Positions 53,415 through 63,047 of a stretch of 64,000 nt of DNA are shown piece after piece (position 1 is the stretch's first letter; each line of letters starts with the position of its first letter). The notes beneath the pieces were generated by a model, which searched no databases, was not told where the DNA came from, and worked only from the letters and a program-made list of their open reading frames with translations. The position numbers and the translations under genes are program-made. This stretch comes from DATFVA01 sp963743325 (GTDB taxonomy: Bacteria > Bacteroidota > Ignavibacteria > Ignavibacteriales > Ignavibacteriaceae). Location: assembly GCA_963743325.1 (NCBI GenBank), contig CAVUOZ010000010.1:620001-684000 (forward strand). Reading direction: 5' to 3'.

Positions 53415-54926
53415 ATGCAAAAACCCCGCTTAAGCTTCTGGCAGATCTGGAATATGAGTTTCGGATTTCTCGGTATTCAATTCGGTTTCGCACTGCAGAA
53501 TGCTAATGTCAGCAGAATATTTGAAACACTGGGGGCTAATATTGATTCAATACCAATTCTGTGGATTGCAGCACCGGTTACCGGTCTGATAATTCAGCCT
53601 ATTATCGGGCATTTCAGCGATAAAACATGGAACAGACTGGGCAGGAGAAGGCCTTATTTCTTCAGCGGGGCAATTCTTGCATCTATTGCAATTATTTTTA
53701 TGCCTAATTCTCCCGCCCTCTGGGTCGCAGCAGGTATGCTGTGGATCATGGATGCCTCAATAAATATTTCTATGGAACCCTTCCGTGCTTTTGTTGCGGA
53801 TAATCTTCCATCTGAGCAAAGGACAATCGGCTACTCCATGCAGAGTTTTTTTATCGGCATTGGAGCAGTGGTTGCCTCTGCCCTTCCTTATATGCTTACA
53901 AACTGGTTTGATGTAGCCAATACTGCTCCGGCAGGACAAATTCCGGATTCCGTTAAATTCTCATTTTATATCGGCGGTGCCGTGTTCTTTCTGGCAGTCC
54001 TGTGGACAGTAACGACTACAAAAGAATATTCACCTGAAGAATTAAAAAGGTTTGCAGAAAGTGAAGCTTCCCGGAATAAATTATTCAGGAATCCCGTCGA
54101 TGTGTCGGCTTCAAAATTTTTTAGTAACGGATTTACCTGGCTTCTTGCTGGTTTAATCTGTTCGGGAATTCTTTATTTCGCTTTAAATGAAAATGATTTT
54201 GGTTTATATGTTTTGTTTGTCGGCCTGTTAGCTTTCGGTATCATACAGTTAATTGCAGGTATTATGACAAAATCCGGTAACACTAAAAATGGTTTTGTAG
54301 TAGTCACTAATGATTTGTATAAAATGCCCGCGACTATGAAACAGCTTGCAGTGGTACAGTTCTTTTCCTGGTTTGCATTATTCGCAATGTGGATTTATAC
54401 AACCCCCGCTGTCACACATCATATATTCGGAGCAACTGATCCAACTTCGGAACTGTTTAATAAGGGTGCGGACTGGGTTGGCGTACTTATGTCTGTTTAT
54501 AACGGATTTGCAGCTGTAATGGCCTTTGTTCTTGTATGGCTTGCAAAAAGAACCAGCAGAAAGAGCGTCCATATGATAAGTCTTGTAGTTGGCGGATTGT
54601 CTTTTGCATCATTCTATGTAATTCAGAATCCCCACCTCCTTTTGATTCCAGAATTAGGAATCGGACTCGCCTGGGCTTCTATTCTTGCTATGCCATATGC
54701 AATACTAGCAGGATCAATACCGCCTGAAAAAATGGGAGTTTATATGGGCATATTTAATTTTTTCATAGTGATTCCCCAGATTACGGCAGCAGCTATCCTT
54801 GGCTGGTTTGTGAGAGTACCCTTCGGAGGAGAAGCAATTTATGCTTTATTATTAGGCGGTGCTTCAATGATTTTTGCAGGAATTATGGTAATGTTCGTAA
54901 AAGATGTTGATGAAATCAAAGAGTGA
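53415..54926 (+). CDS. MFS sugar transporter, SLC45/sucrose-maltose porter type
   Basis: 503 residues with about 12 membrane segments. The loop GHFSDKTWNRLGRRRPYFFSG contains the GRRRP motif typical of SLC45 and plant sucrose transporters, and WIMDASINISMEPFRAFVADNLP is the matching downstream region. Proton-linked disaccharide uptake is the likely role. It converges on the maltose-type ABC importer genes, so both uptake systems may serve related sugars. Confidence 0.85.
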   Translation: MQKPRLSFWQIWNMSFGFLGIQFGFALQNANVSRIFETLGANIDSIPILWIAAPVTGLIIQPIIGHFSDKTWNRLGRRRPYFFSGAILASIAIIFMPNSPALWVAAGMLWIMDASINISMEPFRAFVADNLPSEQRTIGYSMQSFFIGIGAVVASALPYMLTNWFDVANTAPAGQIPDSVKFSFYIGGAVFFLAVLWTVTTTKEYSPEELKRFAESEASRNKLFRNPVDVSASKFFSNGFTWLLAGLICSGILYFALNENDFGLYVLFVGLLAFGIIQLIAGIMTKSGNTKNGFVVVTNDLYKMPATMKQLAVVQFFSWFALFAMWIYTTPAVTHHIFGATDPTSELFNKGADWVGVLMSVYNGFAAVMAFVLVWLAKRTSRKSVHMISLVVGGLSFASFYVIQNPHLLLIPELGIGLAWASILAMPYAILAGSIPPEKMGVYMGIFNFFIVIPQITAAAILGWFVRVPFGGEAIYALLLGGASMIFAGIMVMFVKDVDEIKE

Positions 54927-54985
54927 TATCTATTAACTATGATCAATTTACAATTATCAATTTATAATTTATAATTAAAGATTCT

Positions 54986-55819
54986 TTATCCCTTAACACT
55001 TCCCAGCGTCAGTCCGGATACAAGCCACTTGCTTAAAATTATAAATAGTATTACCACCGGGATGCTGACAATTAAAGCAGCAGCAGCGTATAAACCCCAT
55101 TCAGTGGTGAGATTTGATTGAAAAGATTTCAGCCCGAGAGGCAGTGTGTAGAGTGAAGTATCCTGCAGCACCTGGGCGGCAACAATATATTCAGACCAGG
55201 CTGTCATAAAAGAAAATAAGGCTGTAATTACAAGTGCAGGGGCAGCGAGAGGAAAAATGATCTTATAAAATGCCTGCCACCTGTTGCAGCCGTCTATCCT
55301 TGCACTTTCTTCGAGACTAATAGGAATGGTATCATAATAACCCTTCATCTGCCAGACGCAAAACGGGAGTACTGTTGCGGAATAAACAATAATGATACCG
55401 AGATAGCTGTTTATTAATCCGAGTTTAATAAGCATAATGTACATTGGAAGAAGGAGCATCGTTGCTGGAAACATTTGTGTCGTCAATAACCCGAGCATAC
55501 TGAACTGTTTGCCTATAAATCGAAATCTCGAAAGTGCGTAACCCGTAGTTGAAGCAAGTGCGACTCCGGTAACAGTGACAACAAATGAAACGATGGTTGA
55601 ATTCCATACCCAGAGAAGGAACGGTCTGTTTGCCAACAATTCAACGTACTGTTTAAAGGTTGCGTTATCAGGAATAATTGATAGGGATGTTGATAAAAGT
55701 CTGTCGTTAGGCCTGATAGATATTGTGAATACATTTATAACAGGATATAAAGCAACAAGTGTAAATATTATCAGGAAAAGATAAGTCAATACATCTGCAA
55801 GTAATTTTTTTCGGTTCAT
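54986..55819 (-). CDS. Carbohydrate ABC permease, MalG-like
   Basis: 277 residues with six membrane segments and the EAA loop EESARIDGCNRWQAFYKIIFPLAAP that docks the ATPase. The ending WLVSGLTLGSVKG is the typical MalG C-terminus. Partner of the fused binding protein-permease encoded 53 bases upstream. No MalK-type ATPase gene lies in the window, so a shared ATPase elsewhere is implied. Confidence 0.92.
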   Translation of the reverse strand: MNRKKLLADVLTYLFLIIFTLVALYPVINVFTISIRPNDRLLSTSLSIIPDNATFKQYVELLANRPFLLWVWNSTIVSFVVTVTGVALASTTGYALSRFRFIGKQFSMLGLLTTQMFPATMLLLPMYIMLIKLGLINSYLGIIIVYSATVLPFCVWQMKGYYDTIPISLEESARIDGCNRWQAFYKIIFPLAAPALVITALFSFMTAWSEYIVAAQVLQDTSLYTLPLGLKSFQSNLTTEWGLYAAAALIVSIPVVILFIILSKWLVSGLTLGSVKG

Positions 55820-55872
55820 AATGTTTTTTCACCGGCCTGTTTGCCGGATTTTAACAATTCTAAATATTCTAA

Positions 55873-58089
55873 TTAATAAATCGATTCCGTTGCTTTAGTC
55901 CTTCGTAAGAAAGACAGACCAAAAGCCAGTAGAATTAAGAATATCACAACACTGAACGCAGCCGCATATCCGTACCGGTACAAATTAAAAGCCGCTTTAT
56001 ATACGAATGAAACAAGGATGTGAGTTTTGTCGGATGGTTCTCCGGCATTACTTACCAGCCAAACTACATTTATATTATTAAATGTCCAGATTACTCCTAA
56101 TGTGATTGCCGGAATCATTACCGGTTTTATCAGAGGAATGGTAATCGATTTAAGTTTATGATACCATTTCGCCCCGTCAATTTCCGCAGCTTCATAAAGT
56201 TCTTTCGGAATGCTCTGTAAAGCGCCAAGTGCTATTATCATCATAAAAGGAAATCCGAGCCATATATTAGTAATAATAACTGCGGTAAAGGCTTCAACCG
56301 GCGACTTCAGCCATTCAACAGGCGACATCGAAAGGAACTTAACAATAATCAAATTTATAGCACCGTACTCATAATTAAACATTCCCCTCCAGGTCAATGC
56401 TACGATGTACTGAGGTATAGCCCAGGGCAGAATTAATAAAGTCCTGAAAATTCCTGACCCGGGAAGACTCCTGTTTATCAGAAGTGCGAGGGTAACACCC
56501 AGTACAACATGGAAAACAATATTTGTACCTGTCCAGATAATTGTCTTCAAAAAGAATTCATAAAACTGAGGTTCCGCAAAAACTTTTGCATATTGATAAA
56601 AACCGACTATGCCCCAGTCATTTATATGAGCCAGGCTCATATTGGAAACTGAGAGAATAATATTATAAATGAAGGGATACATAATGACGGCGATCATAAT
56701 TATCATGGCCGGAAAAAGGAGATAATATGCAAATCTGTCGCGTTTAAAGTTTTTAAAGAAAGCAGCAATACTTTTCCTTGTAAAGAATATCAGAGCAATA
56801 ACTGCAAGAAAGAAAATGATAAATACAATGGTTCTGCCAACAGGATCTACATAGTCTTCCCTGAGCTCTTTAATCTTTTTAACTGCTTCTTCCTGCATCT
56901 GTTTTGCAGCTTTTTGCGGTGTAATTGCACCTCCAAGTACTGCCTGGTAGGCAGGACGCATAGCATCCCAGATTGCGCGCATTTCTGTCACAATAGGGAG
57001 AGCTATTCCATGATCAATCTGATCCTTCGAATTTATAAAGATATCATCAGCGGCAAGTTCCGGGTTTGTATAAAGTTCTTTTCTGCTTGGAAAAGTTTTT
57101 ACTTCAAGAGCGGTCTCAAGCTGCTTCTCAGGACTCATTAAAAATTCTAATAAGTCCTTTATCTCAACCAATTTTTCATCACTAACATTTTTATTTATAG
57201 AGTATCCCTTAGGTGCAACCATGGGAGTGGCATACATTCCTGTTTCAGTGATAATGGGAAGAACAGAAATTCCGTAGTTAATACCTGCATTACCATAGCT
57301 CGACCATGACCAGTCACCATTTATAATCATTCCGGCTTTTCCCTCTTTGAACAGAACATCTGCAATATCATAATCTGCTTCACCGGGAATTATCTTATAC
57401 TTGTCCCGCAGATCAGCAATGAAATTAAGAGCTTTCACCATTGAAGGAGTGTTAAGAGTAGGAGTATTTGTACTATCCAGAACCCATCCTCCGAAGCCTG
57501 TGAGGAAGGGAATAAAGAAATAAGGCTCAGTATAGTTCCACACCAATCCATATTGATCAATTCTGCCGTCGCCATTCAAATCTTTGGTCAGCTTTTTCCC
57601 AATCTCAATTAATTCTTTATCTGTCCTGGGCGGTACCGGAACAAGAGCCTTGTTATAAACTAATGTCAGATGATTACCGAGTTTATCAGCAAGCTGCCAT
57701 AGATGACCTTTGTAATTTATAAGGGCTTTATCATTGAAATGGGAGAGATATTCTTTTGAGAATACATTTTCCAGGGGTTTAATTATTTCCATATCTGCGA
57801 ATGGTCCAACCTGGTCTGAAGGTCCGTATATAAGATCAGGTCCCTGTCCCCCAATTGCAGCAACTATATAACCGGAACGCATCTCCTCAGTCTCTTTATA
57901 AAGCTGAATAATCTTTATCCCCGGATGCAGCTTCATATATTCATCAATCTGTTCCTGCAGGATATTTTTTTCTTCGGGACGCATATTATGCCAGATTACT
58001 ATCTGGTTTTCAGGTTCTTTATGCGCACATCCGGAAAATAATGTGACAATAAGGATGAGAAATAAGAGAAGATATTTCGGTTTGATCAT
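55873..58089 (-). CDS. Fusion of sugar-binding lipoprotein (MalE-like) and permease (MalF-like)
   Basis: 738 residues combining two normally separate subunits. Lipobox LFSGCAHK (C21) starts a family-1 solute-binding domain to about residue 400 (IVIWHNMRPEEKNILQEQIDEYM, GGQGPDLIYGPSDQVGPFADM, GKAGMIINGDWSWSSYG). A membrane segment near 420-440 and short linker lead to a complete MalF-type permease (RFAYYLLFPAMIIMIAVIMYPF ... EAAEIDGAKWYHKLKSITIPL ... ). The frame is intact with no stop between the parts. If the signal is processed as a lipoprotein, the binding domain stays tethered at the outer face of the inner membrane. Predicted substrate: maltose or related oligosaccharide. Confidence 0.88.
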   Translation of the reverse strand: MIKPKYLLLFLILIVTLFSGCAHKEPENQIVIWHNMRPEEKNILQEQIDEYMKLHPGIKIIQLYKETEEMRSGYIVAAIGGQGPDLIYGPSDQVGPFADMEIIKPLENVFSKEYLSHFNDKALINYKGHLWQLADKLGNHLTLVYNKALVPVPPRTDKELIEIGKKLTKDLNGDGRIDQYGLVWNYTEPYFFIPFLTGFGGWVLDSTNTPTLNTPSMVKALNFIADLRDKYKIIPGEADYDIADVLFKEGKAGMIINGDWSWSSYGNAGINYGISVLPIITETGMYATPMVAPKGYSINKNVSDEKLVEIKDLLEFLMSPEKQLETALEVKTFPSRKELYTNPELAADDIFINSKDQIDHGIALPIVTEMRAIWDAMRPAYQAVLGGAITPQKAAKQMQEEAVKKIKELREDYVDPVGRTIVFIIFFLAVIALIFFTRKSIAAFFKNFKRDRFAYYLLFPAMIIMIAVIMYPFIYNIILSVSNMSLAHINDWGIVGFYQYAKVFAEPQFYEFFLKTIIWTGTNIVFHVVLGVTLALLINRSLPGSGIFRTLLILPWAIPQYIVALTWRGMFNYEYGAINLIIVKFLSMSPVEWLKSPVEAFTAVIITNIWLGFPFMMIIALGALQSIPKELYEAAEIDGAKWYHKLKSITIPLIKPVMIPAITLGVIWTFNNINVVWLVSNAGEPSDKTHILVSFVYKAAFNLYRYGYAAAFSVVIFLILLAFGLSFLRRTKATESIY

Positions 58090-58174
58090 TAATTACCTAA
58101 AAATAGCTGCGTTAAAATAGGTAAAGGATAAGAATGTTTAAAGAAAGAATTTATTGAAGATTATTGTCCGCCAC

Positions 58175-58192
58175 CCTAATAATTTTTAGGGA
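58175..58192. repeat. Small inverted repeat next to the palindrome
   Basis: CCCTAA and TTAGGG flank TAATTT, directly before the 16-bp palindrome at 58193. Could be part of the same control site or a terminator-like hairpin. Confidence 0.4.
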
Positions 58193-58208
58193 AATGTATA
58201 TACATTTT
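58193..58208. promoter_or_regulatory. Perfect 16-bp palindrome, candidate operator
   Basis: AAATGTATATACATTT is its own reverse complement and sits in the divergent gap between the MalE-MalF fusion gene (104 bases from its ATG) and the 911-residue T9SS gene (108 bases). Position and symmetry suit a repressor or activator dimer, for example a LacI- or GntR-type sugar regulator, but no regulator gene is adjacent. Confidence 0.5.
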
Positions 58209-58315
58209 TACCCTTCATTTCTTAAAACATTATTTTTAGATTTATGCAGGAAATAAAAAGTGTATATTGATAGCGGGTCAAAATCTTACTTATTTTAAAT
58301 TAAGCGGGGAGAAAA

Positions 58316-61051
58316 ATGTATCACTCCAATCAGAATAACTTTTCCCGGTTTCTTCTAATCATTTTTTCTTTACTCTTATTTTCCAGTACGCTGGCACAGG
58401 TTAAAATTCTAAATGGAGTATATTATCCCCAAAAATTTAAAAATGATTCAAAACAATATAATTTACATAAATCGGTTGAAGATACTTTAAACTATAAGAC
58501 TTTCGATAAGGCTGTTGAGGATTTCAACATTATTAATGGATGCGGGAATTATGATTCGGATCAAAGCAATCCGAATGTAGCGGGAACTGATGATGGTTAT
58601 TATCTTTGCGTTTGGGAGGATAGAAGAACCGGCAGTATTGAAATAGACGGGCAATTGTTTGATTCTCTGGATAGAAGAATTGGTGATGTAATAAAAATCT
58701 CCGATCAATATTCAAACTGGAACTCGGAACCTCAAATTACATTTAATCGTATCAGTAGAGAATTTATAGTTACGTGGGCCGGGGTGGGATACGATATTCG
58801 CTTACAGCGTATTACTGAAACCGGAGAGAAAATTAATAATAATTATACTGTCACTCAACAAACCTATACTAATACGAATAATCCCGTATCAGCAGTGGAT
58901 CAACTGGGCAACATTCTTATAACCTGGTATTCCGATAATGGTTATTTAGGTCCTATCGGATTATACTACAGGTTATTTGATAAAAATCTAAACCCAGTTA
59001 CCGAACAGAGATCCATTTCCTCTACATCTTATGCAAATGTAAGCAGTGTAGGATGGGACAACCGGGTAGTAGCGGACAGCTCAGGAAATTTTATTGTTAC
59101 CTGGAGCGGAAATATTAACCATATCTCACGAATAATTATTCAGCAAATAAATAATTCTGGTGATCCGGTAAATAACAATATAGTTGTCAGTGATCCGGGG
59201 GATCTGTCAAGCCACTATTTCCCAACAATTGCCGGTATTGATGAAGGATATTTTCTGATTCTTTGGTCAGATGACCGGGATCTTAAAGGAAGAATTTTTA
59301 ATCCGGACAGTGGGTTTGTTTCAGCTCAATTTACAGTCAGTGATTCACAATCAACCTGGTTTACGTATTCAGTTTCTTCGGATAATAATGATTATTTTTA
59401 TATAGCTTTTACCGGAACGGGTCAATTTGGTCAGATTATAAATAAATACGGAAACTTTTTAGGGAATAACAGGGAATTGGGCATGGGAAAAATGTACGCG
59501 ACTTATCCCAGGCTATCTAACGTGCTAAAAAACTCCCTGTACTGTACTTACTTTGGCTACAGGAAAAATGATATCGAAGCCATGCTCCAAAAATTTGATA
59601 AAGAGTTTAACTCAAAGGGAAATCCCGTTAAACTTAATACCGACATCTGCAGTTCATATCAATCCGACCCGATAGTTAAATATAATGAATCAGGTCAATC
59701 TATTATGATCTGGATCGATAGACGGGACGGCACGGATAACCTTTATGCACAGGTATTTGATGTAAATAGTAATAAAATAGGTGGAAATTTTTTAGTAAAT
59801 GATTCCACAGAAACATACTGGATCTCGAATCAGTGCATAACTACCGATAAAGATGAGAACTTTTTAATATCATATGCAGGTGGAGATTACTCCTCACGAA
59901 ATATTTTCATCCAAAAAATTTCAACCGGAGGAGTAAAAGTTGGAAATGCAGTTAAAGTCACCGATTATTACTATGATAATCCAAGAAGTACGATTCAGAA
60001 TAACGAAACAGGTAATTTATTATTATGCTGGATAAACGATAGCTACTATTCAAACGGGTACATTCAGAAATTTAATTCGAACCTGCAGTCCATCGGAAGT
60101 GTTCACAAATTTTTAACCGGAACTTTCTGGTCAAAGAAGATTTTCGCTTTAGCGATAAATAAAAATTTTAATATTCTTACTATCTGGGCCGATTACAATC
60201 CAAATACACAGAAAACGGAAAATATATTGAAAGGGATGATTTGTGACGAATACGGAGTTCCGGTATCTGATACTCTATACATTGATACTTTGAATGCCGA
60301 GAGAAATTACGTATCGGCTGTCTGCTCAATAGATAACGAAAATAATATTGTAATTGAGTGGAGTGATTGTGATAAATATTTTGGTTACCCAATTAATGTA
60401 AATTTTCAGAGAAGATATCTTAATAATGATCACATTCAGATTTACAAAAATTCTATTAATACTTGTAATATTTTTACCAATATGGCAATCATTAAATTCG
60501 AAAATAAAAAAGTATTTGCTGCCTGGGATTCTTTTGATTTAATAAATTCACTGTTCCTCGACGATAATAATCATACACAAATCCCTATCAGGTTAGAAAT
60601 CTTAAGACCTTATTATTATTCCTGGGAATATTCCTTCAATAGTTATAGTGCAGACATCTATGAGGACAGGCTTTTATTTGCTTATGAAAGCATAATTAAT
60701 TCTGATAACGGATATGATATTTGGTCAAATGTGCAGAAAATTAATCTTTTCGATTTTGATCCGGGTGTCTTTCCGCCTGCAAATGAAGCTGAAATGGAAA
60801 CTGTATCTTCTCCATTTCCGAATCCGGTTTCAAATACAGCAAATCTAAAGTTTCAATTAGTTCAACCGGTTAATGTAAATATTTCGGTTTATAACATTCT
60901 TGGGCAAAAAATAATGGAAATAAAGAAAGGTGTGATGGAGCCTGGGATTTATAATCAGGAGATTAATACACAATATCTGCCATCGGGAATTTACTTTATA
61001 TATTATAAGGGAATAAAAACCTATGCAAAAAAATTCTTAATTGTAAGATAG
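58316..61051 (+). CDS. Secreted beta-sheet repeat protein with T9SS sorting tail
   Basis: 911 residues; GGGGAG lies 5 bases before the ATG. Signal peptide ends near SSTLAQ. The body holds repeated blocks of the form GxDDGYYLCVWEDRR, IDEGYFLILWSDDRD, ESGQSIMIWIDRRDG, NETGNLLLCWIND, about eight in all, as in predicted propellers or beta-solenoids of this group. The sorting tail is FPNPVSNTANLKFQL ... YNILGQKIMEI ... PSGIYFIYYKG ... KFLIVR, a more divergent version than the other cargo genes here. Function unknown; no catalytic motif seen. Confidence 0.86.
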   Translation: MYHSNQNNFSRFLLIIFSLLLFSSTLAQVKILNGVYYPQKFKNDSKQYNLHKSVEDTLNYKTFDKAVEDFNIINGCGNYDSDQSNPNVAGTDDGYYLCVWEDRRTGSIEIDGQLFDSLDRRIGDVIKISDQYSNWNSEPQITFNRISREFIVTWAGVGYDIRLQRITETGEKINNNYTVTQQTYTNTNNPVSAVDQLGNILITWYSDNGYLGPIGLYYRLFDKNLNPVTEQRSISSTSYANVSSVGWDNRVVADSSGNFIVTWSGNINHISRIIIQQINNSGDPVNNNIVVSDPGDLSSHYFPTIAGIDEGYFLILWSDDRDLKGRIFNPDSGFVSAQFTVSDSQSTWFTYSVSSDNNDYFYIAFTGTGQFGQIINKYGNFLGNNRELGMGKMYATYPRLSNVLKNSLYCTYFGYRKNDIEAMLQKFDKEFNSKGNPVKLNTDICSSYQSDPIVKYNESGQSIMIWIDRRDGTDNLYAQVFDVNSNKIGGNFLVNDSTETYWISNQCITTDKDENFLISYAGGDYSSRNIFIQKISTGGVKVGNAVKVTDYYYDNPRSTIQNNETGNLLLCWINDSYYSNGYIQKFNSNLQSIGSVHKFLTGTFWSKKIFALAINKNFNILTIWADYNPNTQKTENILKGMICDEYGVPVSDTLYIDTLNAERNYVSAVCSIDNENNIVIEWSDCDKYFGYPINVNFQRRYLNNDHIQIYKNSINTCNIFTNMAIIKFENKKVFAAWDSFDLINSLFLDDNNHTQIPIRLEILRPYYYSWEYSFNSYSADIYEDRLLFAYESIINSDNGYDIWSNVQKINLFDFDPGVFPPANEAEMETVSSPFPNPVSNTANLKFQLVQPVNVNISVYNILGQKIMEIKKGVMEPGIYNQEINTQYLPSGIYFIYYKGIKTYAKKFLIVR

Positions 61052-61121
61052 GGTCAAAAAAAATCCATTGCTAAAATGACTGAATTCCGAAACCATGCGG
61101 GAATTTCTGAATCCTGAAGAC

Positions 61122-61154
61122 TTCCACATACGCTCCAGATACGCCTCAGATACG
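61122..61154. repeat. 11-bp-period degenerate tandem repeat, copy 3
   Basis: TTCCACATACG, CTCCAGATACG and CCTCAGATACG follow each other at exactly 11 bases, then the pattern fades into CTCTGCTCCCC. Same motif and orientation as 12985-13050. It lies 70 bases after the T9SS gene stop and 165 bases before smpB. Confidence 0.68.
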
Positions 61155-61320
61155 CTCTGCTCCCCTTCTGGTCTGGGTGCTTATTTATAAAAATCTGTAA
61201 TCCTCGCTCAATACACTTATCCTTCTATATAATTTTATGATGAATAATATTACATTTGACTTTCAGCATTTGCATTTATTCTACTATAAAAATAATTTTT
61301 AAACTTATTTTTCCAGGTGT

Positions 61321-61779
61321 ATGGCTAAGGAAACTGAAGAAAAGAATATTACTGTTAACAGGAAAGCAAGGCACGAATATGCAATACTTCAGACATATGA
61401 AGCCGGTATCGTACTTGTTGGTACAGAGGTGAAAGCTCTAAGACAGGGAAAAGCAAATCTTGTTGATAGTTATGCAAACCTGGTAAATGGCGAGGTCTGG
61501 CTTTTCGGAGCACATATTAGCGTCTATGAGCAGGGAAATATAAATAATCATGAACCAACCAGGACCAGGAAGCTTCTTTTGAATAGAAGTGAGATTAAAA
61601 AATTAATTGGAAAAGTCAGGGAGAAGGGCTTAACATTAATTCCATTAAGATTATATTTCCGTAATGGAAAAGTAAAAGTTGAACTCGCACTGGCTAAAGG
61701 GAAAAAGGTTTACGATAAAAGAGAGTCGATTGCAAAACGTGATATACAGCGGGATCAGGAAAGAGGAATCAAGTATTAA
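61321..61779 (+). CDS. smpB: SsrA-binding protein SmpB
   Basis: Binds tmRNA and rescues stalled ribosomes. 152 residues, family length. NRKARHEYAILQTYEAGIVLVGTEVKALRQGKANL is the N-terminal signature, and the basic tail KGKKVYDKRESIAKRDIQRD is the C-terminal segment that enters the ribosome. The tmRNA gene itself is not seen in the window. Confidence 0.97.
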   Translation: MAKETEEKNITVNRKARHEYAILQTYEAGIVLVGTEVKALRQGKANLVDSYANLVNGEVWLFGAHISVYEQGNINNHEPTRTRKLLLNRSEIKKLIGKVREKGLTLIPLRLYFRNGKVKVELALAKGKKVYDKRESIAKRDIQRDQERGIKY

Positions 61780-61803
61780 AATGTACTCAGGAAATGGCTA
61801 TTG

Positions 61804-63027
61804 ATGACAAAACTTAAATTTGCGCCCGTAAATGAACAAATGGATCTTATAAGGAGAGGTGCATTTGAAATCATACCGGAAGATGAACTTGCAAAGAAAT
61901 TAGAAAATTCGCTTAATAAGAGTGTTCCCTTAAATATTAAACTCGGATGCGATCCAAGCAGGCCCGATCTTCATATAGGTCATTCCGTCGTTTTAAGAAA
62001 GCTTGCCCAGTTTCAGGAACTCGGCCACCAGGCGATCCTTATCATTGGCGATTTTACCGGAATGATAGGAGATCCTTCAGGTAGAAACGTTACCCGTCCT
62101 TCGCTTTCTCTTGAGGAAACGAGACAGAACGGTGAGACTTATTTTGTACAGGCCTCAAAGTTTCTGCATAAAGAAAAGACCAAAATAGTTTATAATTCCG
62201 AATGGCTTAGTAAAATGAGTTTTGAAGACGTAATCCGCCTGTCTTCAAAATATACCGTAGCCAGAATGCTCGAACGGGATGATTTCACTAAAAGATATAA
62301 AACCGGGGAACCTATAAGTCTGCATGAACTCCTCTACCCTCTTGCGCAGGCGATGGATTCTGTTGCAATTAAAAGTGATGTTGAACTCGGCGGGACTGAT
62401 CAGAAATTTAACCTGCTTGTCGGACGAGATATCCAGCGAGAGTTTGGCGTTGAACCTCAGGTTATATTAACCATGCCTTTGCTTGTCGGTACAGACGGAA
62501 TTGAAAAGATGAGTAAATCCTATAATAATTACATCGGGATATCGGAATCACCCAGGGAGATATTCGGAAAAACACTTTCTATACCGGATGAATTAATTTA
62601 TATATATTTTGAACTTGCAACAGATGTTTCCAATAAAGAACTTTCGGAGATAAAAAATCAGCTTGATGAAAAGAAGGTTAACCCCAGAAACCTGAAGAGA
62701 AATCTTGCAAGGACCCTGATCCGCATGTATTACGATAATCAGGCATCCGAAGAAGCAGAAAAAGAGTTCGATAAAATTTTTGTCCAGAAAGAAATACCCG
62801 ACGACATTCCTGAATTCATGTTAGATAACGGGAACGAAATTGGAATTCTTGATCTTATTGTTAAAGTGAACTTCGCACCATCAAAAGGTGAAGCAAGAAG
62901 ACTAATTGCTCAGGGCGGGGTAACTTTAGACGGTGAGAAAATCAGCGATATAAATGCACTGATAAATATTGACAAACCAAAAGTACTGAAAGTAGGAAAA
63001 AGAAAGTTTATTAAAATCACATCATAG
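61804..63027 (+). CDS. tyrS: Tyrosyl-tRNA synthetase
   Basis: Charges tRNA-Tyr. 407 residues from ATG 61804 (a TTG sits one codon upstream). Class I motifs: PDLHIGHSVVL (HIGH) and IEKMSKSYNNYIG (KMSKS). The C-terminal S4 domain reads SKGEARRLIAQGGVTLDGEKI. Follows smpB by 24 bases, probably in one transcript. Confidence 0.96.
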   Translation: MTKLKFAPVNEQMDLIRRGAFEIIPEDELAKKLENSLNKSVPLNIKLGCDPSRPDLHIGHSVVLRKLAQFQELGHQAILIIGDFTGMIGDPSGRNVTRPSLSLEETRQNGETYFVQASKFLHKEKTKIVYNSEWLSKMSFEDVIRLSSKYTVARMLERDDFTKRYKTGEPISLHELLYPLAQAMDSVAIKSDVELGGTDQKFNLLVGRDIQREFGVEPQVILTMPLLVGTDGIEKMSKSYNNYIGISESPREIFGKTLSIPDELIYIYFELATDVSNKELSEIKNQLDEKKVNPRNLKRNLARTLIRMYYDNQASEEAEKEFDKIFVQKEIPDDIPEFMLDNGNEIGILDLIVKVNFAPSKGEARRLIAQGGVTLDGEKISDINALINIDKPKVLKVGKRKFIKITS

Positions 63028-63047
63028 CTTAGAAAGGAGATGATATA

